Assembly: GCF_030052815.1 (NCBI RefSeq)
Contig: NC_079493.1
Span: forward strand, 61,938,691-62,002,690
DNA: 64,000 bases
Source of the DNA: Hevea brasiliensis
Taxonomy: Eukaryota > Streptophyta > Magnoliopsida > Malpighiales > Euphorbiaceae
Reading direction: 5' to 3'
Below the pieces are notes generated by a model, which did no database searches, was not told the DNA's origin, and saw only the letters and a list, made by a program, of their open reading frames with translations. Shown in pieces: positions 1-8,395 of this stretch (the first letter of the stretch is position 1; each line of letters starts with the position of its first letter). The translations under genes and the position numbers were made by a program.

Positions 1-77
1 CATAGTGCCTATACCGGGTCCTAAATGTAGTCTTTGGCACATCTGCATCCTTTACCCTCAACTGATGATACCCTGAT

Positions 78-212
78 TGATATGAACCTGCCTAACTCCA
101 CCTCAAAAGCAACAGGGGTCATGACTTGTTCACCCCGACTTCTCCCGAAGAACGTCAAGGAACCTTTGCACATGACCCACCGACCCATACAGAGTGAGGC
201 TCTGATACCAAA
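78..212 (-). repeat. Inverted TRIM arm: internal region joined to a truncated 3' LTR
   Basis: Read on the minus strand this is the primer-binding site, about 100 bp of internal region matching 324-425, then the last ~33 bp of the LTR. It is the mirror image of the right-hand half, separated from it by LTR copy 1. The LTR part lacks its first ~78 bp. Confidence 0.8.
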
Positions 213-323
213 TGATGCGTCCCAAATCAGTTCTGCAGGGAGGTCTTGGGTGTTATATATATGAGTTTGCAAACCTCCCCTTGTGAGCTAGCTTTTGAGG
301 TGGAGTTAAGCAGGTTCATATCA
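213..323 (+). repeat. TRIM LTR, copy 1 (111 bp)
   Basis: Begins TGATGCGTCCCAAATCAG and ends GGTTCATATCA. It matches the second copy at 462-572 with about seven substitutions over equal length. The TG...CA ends and the following primer-binding site support its identity as an LTR. It is flanked on both sides by outward-facing primer-binding sites. Confidence 0.88.
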
Positions 324-325
324 TT

Positions 326-337
326 TGGTATCAGAGC
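326..337 (+). promoter_or_regulatory. Primer-binding site of the TRIM (tRNA-iMet)
   Basis: TGGTATCAGAGC, complementary to the 3' end of plant initiator tRNA-Met, 2 bp after the LTR end. A second, inverted copy (GCTCTGATACCA) lies at 199-210. Confidence 0.9.
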
Positions 338-461
338 CTCACTCTGTATGGGTCGGTGGGCTATGTACAAAGGTTCCCTGACATTATTCGGGAGAGGTCG
401 GGGTGAACGAGTCATGACCTCGGTTACTGAATGAGGACGTTCAGTCTAAAGGGGTCAGAAA

Positions 462-572
462 TGATGTGTCCCACATCAGTTCTACAGGGAGGTCTTCGGT
501 GTTATATATATGAGTTTGCAAACCTCCCCTTATGAGCTAGCTTTTGAGGTAGAGTTAGGCAGGTTCATATCA
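462..572 (+). repeat. TRIM LTR, copy 2 (111 bp)
   Basis: Begins TGATGTGTCCCACATCAG and ends GGTTCATATCA, then the target duplication TTGAT. The equal length of both LTRs fixes the boundaries. Confidence 0.88.
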
Positions 573-795
573 TTGATATGAGATCAATCTTGGAAAATAC
601 ACTAGCTCCCTTCAATTGATCAAATAGATCATCAATTCTAGGCAATGGGTACTTGTTCTTCACAGCCACTTTGTTTAGCTGTCGGTAGTCAACACATAGC
701 CTCAAAGTCCCATCCTTCTTTTTCACAAACAGCACCGGAGCTCCCTACGGTGACATACTGGGGCGTATGAACCCCTTATCGTGTAACTCTTGCAA
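573..795 (-). pseudogene. Gypsy reverse transcriptase, N-terminal fragment (continues at 1-77)
   Basis: The minus-strand translation shows the start of a Ty3/gypsy reverse transcriptase: the [12 protein letters not shown] and [13 protein letters not shown] blocks. The match resumes at 77-1 on the other side of the TRIM insertion. An in-frame TAG near 797 lies where the sister copy at ~52,010 has Gln, which fits a CAG-to-TAG change. The catalytic YxDD/FIDD part lies beyond the window, so activity cannot be judged directly, but the stop and the insertion make it non-functional. Confidence 0.8.
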
Positions 796-1422
796 CTAGA
801 TTTTTAGCTCTTTCAATTCAGTAGGTGCCATCCTATATGGAGCGATGGAAATTGGTGCTGTACCTGACAGTACCTTAATGGCAAATTCTACTTCCCTTTC
901 TGGTGACAAACTAGGCAATTCTTCAGGGAACACATTAGGGAAGTCTTTTACTGTGGATATGTTATATAGGTCTGGCTTAGCCTGCCTAGTGTCTACCACG
1001 TGTCCCAAGTAGGCTTCACAGCCTTTTTTCATCACTCTCCTTGCAATTGTGGCTGAAATGACATTAGACAAAAAATCCATCCTTTCCCCCACAACTCTGA
1101 TCTCATCACCCTCAGGAGTTTTAAAAGTAATTCTTTTCAATATACAGTCCACTATTGCCTGATGATGTGACAACCAATCCATTCCTAAAATCATGTCAAA
1201 CTCGTGAAAGGGCAATTCAATTAGGTCTGGCGAGAACTCTTTCCCCTGAATCCTCAACGGGTAACCATTGTATACCTTATTCACTACCACACTATGGCCT
1301 AGTGGATTAGTGACCAGAATGTCTTGGTCACTCTCCTCTACTTGTATTCCCCTTTCTACGGGTAGCTTGATGCAGATATGTGAATGGCTGGATCTTGGAT
1401 CCATCAATGCATGCACAAGCAA
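796..1422 (-). pseudogene. Gypsy retropepsin-like protease with altered active site
   Basis: A 208-residue open frame covers the aspartic protease of a Ty3/gypsy polyprotein and the linker into reverse transcriptase (VEFAIKVLSGTAPISIAPYRMAP). The protease signature in the related copy at 52,631-52,197 is VDPGSTHSYI; here it is MDPRSSHSHI, so the Gly next to the catalytic Asp is replaced by Arg. The downstream ILGMDWL block of retropepsins is intact. In the living family this protease would cleave Gag-Pol in virus-like particles. The active-site change suggests loss of activity. Confidence 0.82.
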
Positions 1423-2275
1423 GTTGTAGAGGAAGAACGTACCTCTGATGACATCTAGAGCGTCCTGCTCCTCCTGAGCTCTTGTTGCATATGCTCAGGC
1501 TAGTGCCCTTGCCTCTAGCCTCTCAGTTGACTCTAATGCTGGCCTCTGTGATGTACTAGCTGCCTCAGATTTACCGAGCCTTCTACCCCTTTAAGGTGCA
1601 GGGGCAGGCCTATCTGCTTAGGCTGGTGCAGCTGGGGTAGCTGTAGCAATTCTCCGTGGAAAATCTCTGATTTGATGTTCGGTATAACCACATCAAAAGC
1701 AACCACCAGTCACTCACCAACATTCCCCCTTATGCCATCTTTGGCAGTGGGGACAAGCAGAAGAGGCTACAGGGGCTAGCCTCCTGAATACCATCCTTAG
1801 AGAGCTGCCCACTGAGGGTGTGGACTGGCCTCTCCTCAGTGTGAACTAAGATCTGGGCCTTTGGGACTGGCCCTGACCTTGTGGCTAACTGGAACTCTGA
1901 GTAGGAGGACCTTTGAACTCCTTACTAGGAGTAGAAGGTGCACTGCTCTGACCCATACTTCTCTTCTGCCGTCTATCCCTTCGCTCTGCTCATTTATTCT
2001 AACTTCTTCAACCTTCAATGCAGTTTCAACTAACTTTACATAATCAATAATCCCCAAAGCAGTTATTATGATCTTAATGTTATTGTTCAGCCCTTCTTTA
2101 AACCTTCTACAACTCTCAGCTTTTGTAGGAACTATTTCCCTTCCATATCTGCTCAGTCTGGCAAACTCTCTCTCGTACTGCCATCACACTATCTACCTCG
2201 CATCGATGAATTCTCTTCTTCTTTCTTCCAAATACACACTGCCCACATATTTCTTTCTGAATTTTGTAAGGAAAA
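1423..2275 (-). pseudogene. Gypsy gag C-terminal part and zinc-knuckle region
   Basis: On the minus strand the region reads as the C-terminal half of a gypsy capsid (YVKLVETALKVEEVRI, matching 53,037-53,621) followed by a Pro/Ser/Gly-rich linker and a Cys-rich block like the zinc knuckle at ~52,870-52,980. The frame is broken repeatedly; the longest open piece is 2,057-1,836. The 5' part of gag is missing where the fragment abuts the LTR at 2,276. Confidence 0.7.
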
Positions 2276-3096
2276 TGATGAGAATCAAGCTACATCCATT
2301 CCAAAGGATTTCATCCAAGGTCCAATTACTAGATCTAGAGCTAAATCACTTCAGAATTTAATTTGTGAAATCATAAGGAGCAAGGATTATAAGCTGGAAT
2401 GGCATGAAGAAAATTATAAAGGATTAAATTTGGTGAAAATTAAGCCTAGAAGTGACCAGGTGTCATGTGGAGCATTAGGTTACATCGAATAACCTGTGGA
2501 CATGCATGCACCAGATCCAACCCATGTACATGCATCTGCTGGCACCTTTTTCAAGGAATATTCCTTGTTGTTATAACCACCTCTCTTTTGGACTTAAATG
2601 CCCTTACTTGTTGCTGTATTAAATTTACTTTTTGTAAGGAGTTTTTAGTCTTTTGATAGATTAATTTTTGTTTGGACTTAAAGCTCCTTACAGCTGTTAC
2701 TAAAGTAGGGATATTTTTGTCTTTAGCTTTGAAGCCAAGAGGCTATAAATACAAGTGTAATGAGAGAGTGGAGGACACACTTTGAATATTAATGAAAGAT
2801 TGTTTCTGCTCCATTAGTGAGTGAATTGGCTGTTGCCTTTGTTCTTGTGAAGCTCATTAACTTGCTGAGATTTCTATCTTGCAAGGTTTAATATGCATAA
2901 TATTCTTGGTTTATTCATTCTCCTTATGAATTACGTCAAGAATCCCATTTCTGATATTTTCTTTGAATTACACAGCAATCTGATTATGCTGGTTCAAAGA
3001 ATCAAATTCATACATCTTGATTTGGTGCTTTCCATTTTGTTCCTTAATTCTTGAATATGGGTTTTCAAGTTACCAATTACTTGAAGGTTCACATTA
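2276..3096 (+). repeat. CRM-like LTR A (821 bp)
   Basis: Starts TGATGAGAATCAAGC, the same base at which unrelated sequence stops in front of LTR B (10,153), and ends TTCACATTA where LTR B has TTCACATCA. Both junctions, and the purine tract before LTR C, set the left boundary here rather than at the TGTCATG found 185 bp further in. The first ~180 bp encode the end of pol. A TATA box lies in the middle. Confidence 0.82.
2744..2751 (+). promoter_or_regulatory. TATA box of the CRM-like LTR
   Basis: TATAAATA in a block (GAGACTATAAATACAAGTG-like) kept in LTR B (10,619-10,626) and in the minus copy near 63,770. It is mutated in LTR C (TATTAATA, ~14,054). Confidence 0.6.
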
Positions 3097-3101
3097 GTTT
3101 T

Positions 3102-3113
3102 TGGTATCAGAGT
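3102..3113 (+). promoter_or_regulatory. Primer-binding site, CRM-like element 1
   Basis: TGGTATCAGAGT, one change from the tRNA-iMet consensus, 5 bp after the LTR end. Confidence 0.85.
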
Positions 3114-3580
3114 AAAGGGACGTCCAAACAAGGTAGATTCTCTATTTGCTTCTTATTCTTTTTGTTTGTTACCTTTTTCATATTTGCTGTTTGGCTCTAG
3201 TTCCATATTTATTTCTTCTTCTTCATCTTGTATCCGATTCTTTCTTGCTAAACCTTGTTTTGCTTCTTATTGTGTTTTTGTTATTCACATTTTTATTCAT
3301 TGTATGTTTGACCGAAATTGGCTCTTGGGGTTTAGTATTACTTCTTTGTTTAAAAATTTGTTTTGTTGAGTTTTTCTTAGGGTTTTGGGTTAACCAAGCC
3401 AAAGCCATTATTCTAGCTATCCATCTTGCTTCCTTCATTTTGATATCAAGCATGAGAGATTATTTGGGTCATTGAGTTCAACTTACTTATTAGGCCTGAA
3501 ACTTTACCAGCATTATTTGGGTGTGTTTAAGACGTTGGGTGTAAATTTTGGGGGTTTTTTGATATTGTTTGCCTACTAAA

Positions 3581-4060
3581 CCAAAATTTTGCGGTAGATC
3601 CGATCAAATTAAGTTCACATAGCAAATAGACCCAGAAATTCCTGAAAATTTACAAGGTGTTTATACCCCACTTCGGTAGTTCTCAAATTAAATTTCAGCT
3701 TAAAATTCAACCATTTGTGTGGGGAACCAAAATTTTACGGCAGAATCGATCAAAATAAGTTCACGCAGCAAATATACCCAGAAATTTCTAAAACTTTACC
3801 GGGTGTTTATACCCCATTTTAGTAGTTCCCAAATTAAATTTCAGCTTAAAATTCATCCGTTTGTGTGGGGAACCAAAATTTTGCGACAGACCCGATCAAA
3901 TTAAGTTCACATAGCAAATCAGCCCAGAAATTCCTGAAAATTTACAGGTTGTTTTTGCCACATTTGAGCTATTCTCAAATTAAATCTCAACTCAAAATTT
4001 AACCGTTTGTGTGGGGAACAAAATTTTGCGGCAGACACAATTAAATTTGGTTTACATAGT
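3581..4060 (+). repeat. 146-bp tandem repeats in the leader (about 3.3 copies)
   Basis: Units start with CCAAAATTTTGCGG-like sequence at 3,581, 3,727, 3,873 and ~4,018, each running to GTTTGTGTGGGGAA. The fourth is partial. The second element carries only about 1.7 units (11,434-11,680), so copy number varies. The region between 3,114 and 3,580 and that after 4,060 is A/T-rich leader without a coding frame I trust. Confidence 0.85.
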
Positions 4061-4654
4061 AAACCTGTCAAGAAAAGCCTGAAATTCTAGCAGCAATTAG
4101 TCAGTATTGGGTTGCATTTGTCTACTCAATTTTAGATCAAAATACACTCGTTTGCTTGGTGACCCTAAATTTATGCAATTCTTAGTGTATTGTGTGAACT
4201 GCTGGTAATTGTGATAAGTTGGTGGCAATCTTGGATATTTAAGCTTGATATCACTTCTTTAGATTGTCACTTTTCCAGCTTATTACTCTTTTTTTTTGGT
4301 GTCTTCTTTCTTGATTCCTTATTGCATTACATTTCCATACTTGAGCTTTTCTTTTCTTGACTTCTTGAGTCACATTATTGCTTTCTTGATTACTCGTTTT
4401 GATCCATCTCGTTCAAGAATTTTATTGTATGTTAAATTTTTTATGAGTACAGTCTTGGTTTGAGTTACTTGAGTTTGATAAGAACTTGTGGACATAGCCA
4501 AGAGAGGTAAAAGGCACAGAGTGGTGAGTTCATAAGAGGGGAAAAGCCTTGTTGAGTTAAACACGAGTGGAGTGTCCCCTGTTGAGTGTAAACACGTAAG
4601 GGAGTGAGTGAGGTATTTTCTTTACACTAACCATTTTCTTGCAAGTCTGAAAAC

Positions 4655-4867
4655 ATGTCTAGAAGGGGTGATGGTAGTGAGGGGGAAGGTGAAAATCCAT
4701 TCTACATGCAGGCTGTCAGACAACAATTTGAAAGAATGAATGTTGTGTGCAATGGAATCATACATAGGTTGGAAAGATTGGAGCAAAGAGATAGGCAAAA
4801 TGAGAGAAGGCCAAATAGGAGGGATCTTGTACCTCCCGTAGTTGAATCTGATGAAGATGATGCTTTG
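4655..4867 (+). pseudogene. CRM-like gag, N-terminal fragment
   Basis: An ATG-started frame (MSRRGDGSEGEGENPFYMQA) with a predicted basic, helical stretch (RLERLEQRDRQNERRPNRRD) and an acidic segment (VVESDEDD) resembles the N-terminus of plant Ty3/gypsy Gag. Gag would form the particle that packages element RNA. Only about 70 residues remain before the frame runs into foreign pararetrovirus DNA; capsid core and zinc knuckle are lost. The breakpoint is uncertain by ~20 bp. Confidence 0.7.
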
Positions 4868-5189
4868 TTTATAGATATAATCTTTCTGGACTTTAGGAAG
4901 TTCCCAATTATCTATTGACTTTTTAAAATCTTTAATAATTAATTATTCACTGTTTATTATCTTTTCCCTGTTCTAGAGGTAGAAGAGCTGGAAAAGATTA
5001 ATTCCTGCAAAATATATCCATAAACAATTTAATCAATACATTCCCTACAGTAGGACGAATTCTTCTGGATTTACTGCCACACCACTAGGACTTACAACCA
5101 GCTAACTCAAGTCCTCAAAAGGATCAGGAATATAAGAATCAAACAGATCAAGTGATAGAGATAAAGTGCAGCGATCCTCTTATCTCCTT

Positions 5190-5202
5190 GGCTCTGATAC
5201 CA
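5190..5202 (-). promoter_or_regulatory. Pararetrovirus primer-binding site
   Basis: The minus strand reads TGGTATCAGAGCC, the tRNA-iMet priming site used by caulimovirids as well as LTR elements. It lies ~450 nt downstream of the TATA box in minus orientation, a spacing like that between promoter and priming site in caulimovirid genomes. Confidence 0.75.
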
Positions 5203-5648
5203 ATATGAAACCGAATCAAAAGGATAGCAAATAGATGAAGTAATACAATGAAGATTGAAAAAGATCAACAGATAATGTGAGATAAATAGATAATTGTTTA
5301 TAAACCAATTAAAAACACAATAATTAAAACAAAGCAAAGCATAAAATATGGGCAGTAGAACCAGCCACAAATATAAAGATAAAGAACTAAGCAATTAGGG
5401 TAATTAAAAGCATAAAATATGAGCAGTAGAATTAGCCACAGATATAATAGTCAAAGCAAGATCAAAGTTCTCTAAACATAGACTTTGATTGAAACTTTAA
5501 AATTACTTACATATGAAGATGGAATCTAAAGTTAAAGGGGGGAATACAAAGAAAAGGATATTGTCTAGGAGAAAGATAGAAGGGAGAGCTTAATGAAAGA
5601 AAACTGATACCAACAAAAATCGATGTCCCAAATGAAAGTAGAATTCTT

Positions 5649-5656
5649 CTTTTATA
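5649..5656 (-). promoter_or_regulatory. Candidate pararetrovirus TATA box
   Basis: Minus strand TATAAAAG, between the end of ORF2 and the primer-binding site, where the pregenomic RNA promoter is expected. Confidence 0.5.
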
Positions 5657-5735
5657 GATGAAGGAGAATGCTTTACAATGATTATAAATAACTGTTACAC
5701 ATGTGAAGAGTTGGAGGAGTCCGCCGAAAGTGAAA

Positions 5736-5801
5736 AGTGAAAAGTTAAGACTTTCTGTAGCCATGTGAAGTGAAAAGTTAAAACTCCTTGTAGCCATGTG
5801 A
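5736..5801 (-). repeat. 33-bp tandem duplication upstream of the TATA box
   Basis: Two head-to-tail 33-bp units (5,736-5,768 and 5,769-5,801) with about four differences; each ends TGTAGCCATGTGA on the plus strand. They lie 80-145 bp upstream of the TATA box in minus orientation, an enhancer-like position. Confidence 0.7.
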
Positions 5802-5858
5802 AAAGGCTGACAGAGTGAGTTGGCTTTAAACTGTGGTCTCGTAAAGTCATGCAGGAAT

Positions 5859-6660
5859 TCAATAGTGATTTAAGGTAGAGAAAATGCCAAAATAGTCATC
5901 CTCATTGTCATTTCCAAGGCTGGCTACTTCAGATAAAGAGCTGGCTTTGCTTGAAGTTGCTGATGCAGAGGATCTACTAGTTAAAAGTTGCTGCATAATA
6001 GTGAAATATTCCTCCTTGGTCTTAGCTTGACCAAGGAGAGCATTGGCATAAGATTTCTGCACTAGGAAAGTTAAATTTTTTTAAGTTGATGTTGAAGCAA
6101 TTTGAGGCTGTTCTTTTATTTGATCCTTACACTATTTAATTAACCATTCTTCAACAGCTATTGAGGAGGCTTTTTGATTCTTTTGAAATTTAGACCACCA
6201 TCTGACCTTGAATTTTTGGATCAGAATAGGACCTTGAAGCAAATAATTATCTTTAAATCCATAGTCCCAAGCAAGAACCTAGGGGAAGAAGAATTTTAAA
6301 GTAAAAAGGATTATAGGATGGAAAATATCTTTTTCCACCATAGGTTTGTATCTGGCTTTAAAAGTTGTATATCCTTGGTAGATGTTTAAGGGCAAGATTT
6401 TAGGAGTGGCTCCCATCCAATTCCACCACTAAGCAAACCATCAAGGGAAGCAGAATTTGGAAATAGTGTTGAAAAAGAAAAGCAATGCATGGGTTTATTT
6501 GGAGTTTTGGATTAAAAAGGCATTAATTCATGCTTAGTGATAATCCTAGTAAGTGAAAGTTTAGTGAGCAGAAAGGTTTTTTCCAAATTTGGCTTGAAAT
6601 TTCTTTAGAAGTGAAAGTTCTTGTCCCTAATCGTCAGGGTGAATAACTTTAAAAGTACTG

Positions 6661-6661
<1 letters not shown>
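5859..6661 (-). pseudogene. Pararetrovirus second ORF (function unknown), C-terminal part
   Basis: Broken minus-strand frames match the plus-strand copy at 9,130-9,683 through shared blocks such as WMGATP and VLAWDY. The open 3' end (6,062-5,859, 67 residues) is Ser/Ala-rich then acidic and ends at a stop before the intergenic region. The family role of this protein is unknown to me. The frame contains several stops and indels upstream of 6,062, so it cannot be expressed whole. Confidence 0.6.

Positions 6662-6726
<65 letters not shown>
6662..6726. repeat. (AT)n microsatellite, about 32 units
   Basis: An uninterrupted AT dinucleotide run separates the two oppositely oriented pararetrovirus pieces exactly at their ends. 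Confidence 0.97.
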
Positions 6727-6729
<3 letters not shown>

Positions 6730-7010
6730 ACAAAGCTGCAAATAACTCTTATCTTAAAATTGATTCCAAAACTGATGCATATGTTTCCAATAATGGGTTG
6801 CATACCAAAACTTCATTTTTACTTGTGTATAACATTCATCACATTGTTATACTTGGCACTCTATTCATAAATCTCATCACCTCATATTCTGTGAATTATG
6901 ATCATATTTCCTCAAAGCTTAAGGGTAAAAGAATTCTCTTTCCTTTTGTTGAAGAGCCTCAAACTCGCAATTTGAATATCATTAAAGCCTGTTCTATTTG
7001 CAAAAACTAA
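6727..7010 (+). pseudogene. Pararetrovirus protease, C-terminal part
   Basis: The frame after the AT run contains a hydrophobic retropepsin-type block (HHIVILGTLFINLI, ~6,838-6,880). The catalytic Asp region lies upstream of the breakpoint and is missing. The apparent start codon upstream of the AT repeat belongs to other DNA. Confidence 0.65.
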
Positions 7011-7214
7011 CTAAACTATTTGATTTTATCAAAAGAAAGAGTACTTTAAGATTTGAAAAAAGATGTTTCTCTTCATAAGATAGAACACCAACTTCAAAAC
7101 CCTACTTTACAGAAAAGAATTTCTTTTCTTCAAAGCTAAATTGAAAGTACTATTTGTTCTAATTGACCAAATGCTTTTTGGGAAAGAAAACAACATGTTG
7201 CAAAGAAAAAAGAT

Positions 7215-7900
7215 CTTGAGCTTCATTGCTGCAAAGAAATTGATGATTTGCTTTCTAAAGGTTTAATCTCCCCTTCTAGGTCTTCCTATAGTTGTGCTGC
7301 TTTTTGTGTCAATAAATCTTTTGAAATTGAAAGAGGTGTTCCTAGATTGGTTATCAATTATAAACCTCTTAACCAAGCTTTAAAGTGGATTAGGCATCCT
7401 ATTCCAAACAGAAAAGATCTTCTTCAAAAGCTTTTTGCTGCAAGTATTTTTTCAAAGTTTGATAAGAAATCTGGATTTTGGCAAATTTAGATAGCCTCCA
7501 AAGATCGCTATAAAACTACTTTCATTGTTCCTTTTGGCCATTTGGATTAAAAAAAATGCTCCATTTGAATTTCAAAGAATCATGAATGACATCTTCAACC
7601 CATACTTTGCATTTCAAGTATTTGAACACTTTCCTATTTGTTGCCAAGAAAAATGGTTTAGTTGTCTCAAAGTTTAAGATAATTCTTTTCTAGACCAAGA
7701 TTAGGTTCTTAGGACACTATATCTCGAATGGCACACTCTCTCCAATAGAAAGATATCTCCCTTTCGTTTGTTGATAAGCTTCCTGATAAAATTCTTGAAA
7801 AGTCCCAACTTCAAAGATTTTTAAGATGTTTGAACTATGTTCTGAATTTTTACCCAAATCTTAATCAAATACTCCAACCTCTCCATGATAGGTTAAAGAA
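7215..7900 (+). pseudogene. Pararetrovirus reverse transcriptase, no visible catalytic block
   Basis: The first ~80 residues are readable (7,248-7,490: VINYKPLNQALKWIRHPIPN, then SKFDKKSGFWQI) and end at a TAG. Further blocks appear in other frames (FGHYISNG at ~7,710). I cannot find the YxDD active-site segment expected between the block at ~7,585 (MNDIFNP) and ~7,640; the sequence passes directly into downstream material, which suggests a deletion. With stops and frameshifts this copy cannot encode a working polymerase. Confidence 0.78.
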
Positions 7901-8385
7901 AAATCCAAAGATTTGGACGCAAGAACATACTCTTGTTGTTCAAAAAATTCAAAGCCCAAATTAAAGAGATTCCTTGCTTACTCGTAGCTAATCCAAGTGC
8001 TCCTAAGATAGTTGAAATTGATGCCTCGCAGTTAGGATATGAAAGAATTTTAAAGCAATAAAAATATGATAAAGAGGTTATAGTTTATTATGTTTCTGGA
8101 CATTGGGATAGTACCCAAAAAAAATATTCCACTATAAAGAAAGAAATTTTATCTATAATTATATGTATTTAAAAGTTTCAAAGTGATTTGCTTAATCAAA
8201 ACTTCCTTTTAAGAATAGATTGTAAATCTACAAAAGAAATTTTGAAAAAGGATGTTTAGAATATTGCTTCAAAACATATTTTTGTTAGATGGCAAGCTAT
8301 TTTAAGTATTTTTTATTTTGATATTGAGTATATTAGAGGATATATGAATTATGTCCTTAACTTTTTAACTTGTAAATTTTTGTAG
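7900..8385 (+). pseudogene. Pararetrovirus RNase H
   Basis: Broken frames contain RNase H-like blocks: EIDASQLGY near 8,010, YSTIKKEILSI near 8,130 and RIDCKSTKEIL near 8,210. The domain follows the reverse transcriptase and ends shortly before the second ORF. Several in-frame stops are present. Confidence 0.65.
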
Positions 8386-8395
8386 ACTCCTCACC

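Larger units (their letters stand above)
78..572 (+). mobile_element. TRIM (miniature LTR retrotransposon) with inverted left arm
   Basis: A 495-bp non-coding insertion disrupts the gypsy reverse transcriptase and is flanked by near-perfect 5-bp target duplications (CTGAT at 73-77, TTGAT at 573-577). It carries two 111-bp direct terminal repeats, a tRNA-iMet primer-binding site right after the first, and about 138 bp between them: the layout of a terminal-repeat retrotransposon in miniature. The extra left arm (78-212) is an inverted copy of internal plus 3' LTR sequence, so the element ends are themselves inverted repeats (TGATATGAAC...GTTCATATCA). I see no 5S-like block as in Cassandra TRIMs. 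Confidence 0.85.
1..2275 (-). mobile_element. Decayed Ty3/gypsy (Tekay-like) remnant, gag to reverse transcriptase
   Basis: Read on the minus strand, this stretch runs gag (right) - zinc knuckle - protease - start of reverse transcriptase (left, cut by the window edge), the order of Ty3/gypsy Gag-Pol. It is clearly related to the better preserved element at 49,554-53,948; for example, the reverse-transcriptase stretch at 1-77 matches 51,720-51,790. A TRIM element (78-572) splits the polymerase. On the right the fragment stops abruptly at 2,275, where an unrelated plus-strand LTR begins. No LTR of this element lies in the window. Confidence 0.85.
2276..4867 (+). mobile_element. CRM-like Ty3/gypsy element, 5' part (LTR, leader, gag start)
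   Basis: A 5' LTR (2,276-3,096), a tRNA-iMet primer-binding site, a ~1.5-kb untranslated leader with tandem repeats and the first ~70 residues of gag follow one another on the plus strand. The same LTR and leader occur again at 10,153-11,680. The element is broken at ~4,867 by endogenous pararetrovirus DNA. I assign the clade (CRM-type chromovirus) from the pol tail that is encoded inside the LTR in the sister copy; that assignment is tentative. Confidence 0.8.
4868..6661 (-). mobile_element. Endogenous pararetrovirus fragment 1 (ORF2, intergenic promoter region, PBS, leader)
   Basis: Read on the minus strand: the C-terminal part of a second open reading frame (6,661-5,859), a non-coding stretch with a TATA box and duplicated upstream sequence, a tRNA-Met primer-binding site and about 320 bp of leader. 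This is the end-to-start junction of a circular Caulimoviridae-type genome, not an LTR element: no terminal repeat flanks it. The ORF2 part is homologous to 9,130-9,683 in the oppositely oriented fragment. The arrangement fits florendovirus-like endogenous copies; genus assignment is inference. Confidence 0.75.

Noticed and set aside
326..337. tRNA gene remnants at the many TGGTATCAGAGC sites
   Set aside because: Each is a 12-18-nt primer-binding site next to an LTR; no tRNA cloverleaf surrounds any of them.
213..572. Cassandra-type TRIM with 5S rRNA promoter
   Set aside because: No 5S-like A-box/C-box stretch is visible in either 111-bp LTR.
6621..7010. 129-codon frame running through the AT repeat
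   Set aside because: The first half is the dinucleotide run read as Ile-Tyr repeats; only the part after 6,727 matches a protein (pararetrovirus protease).
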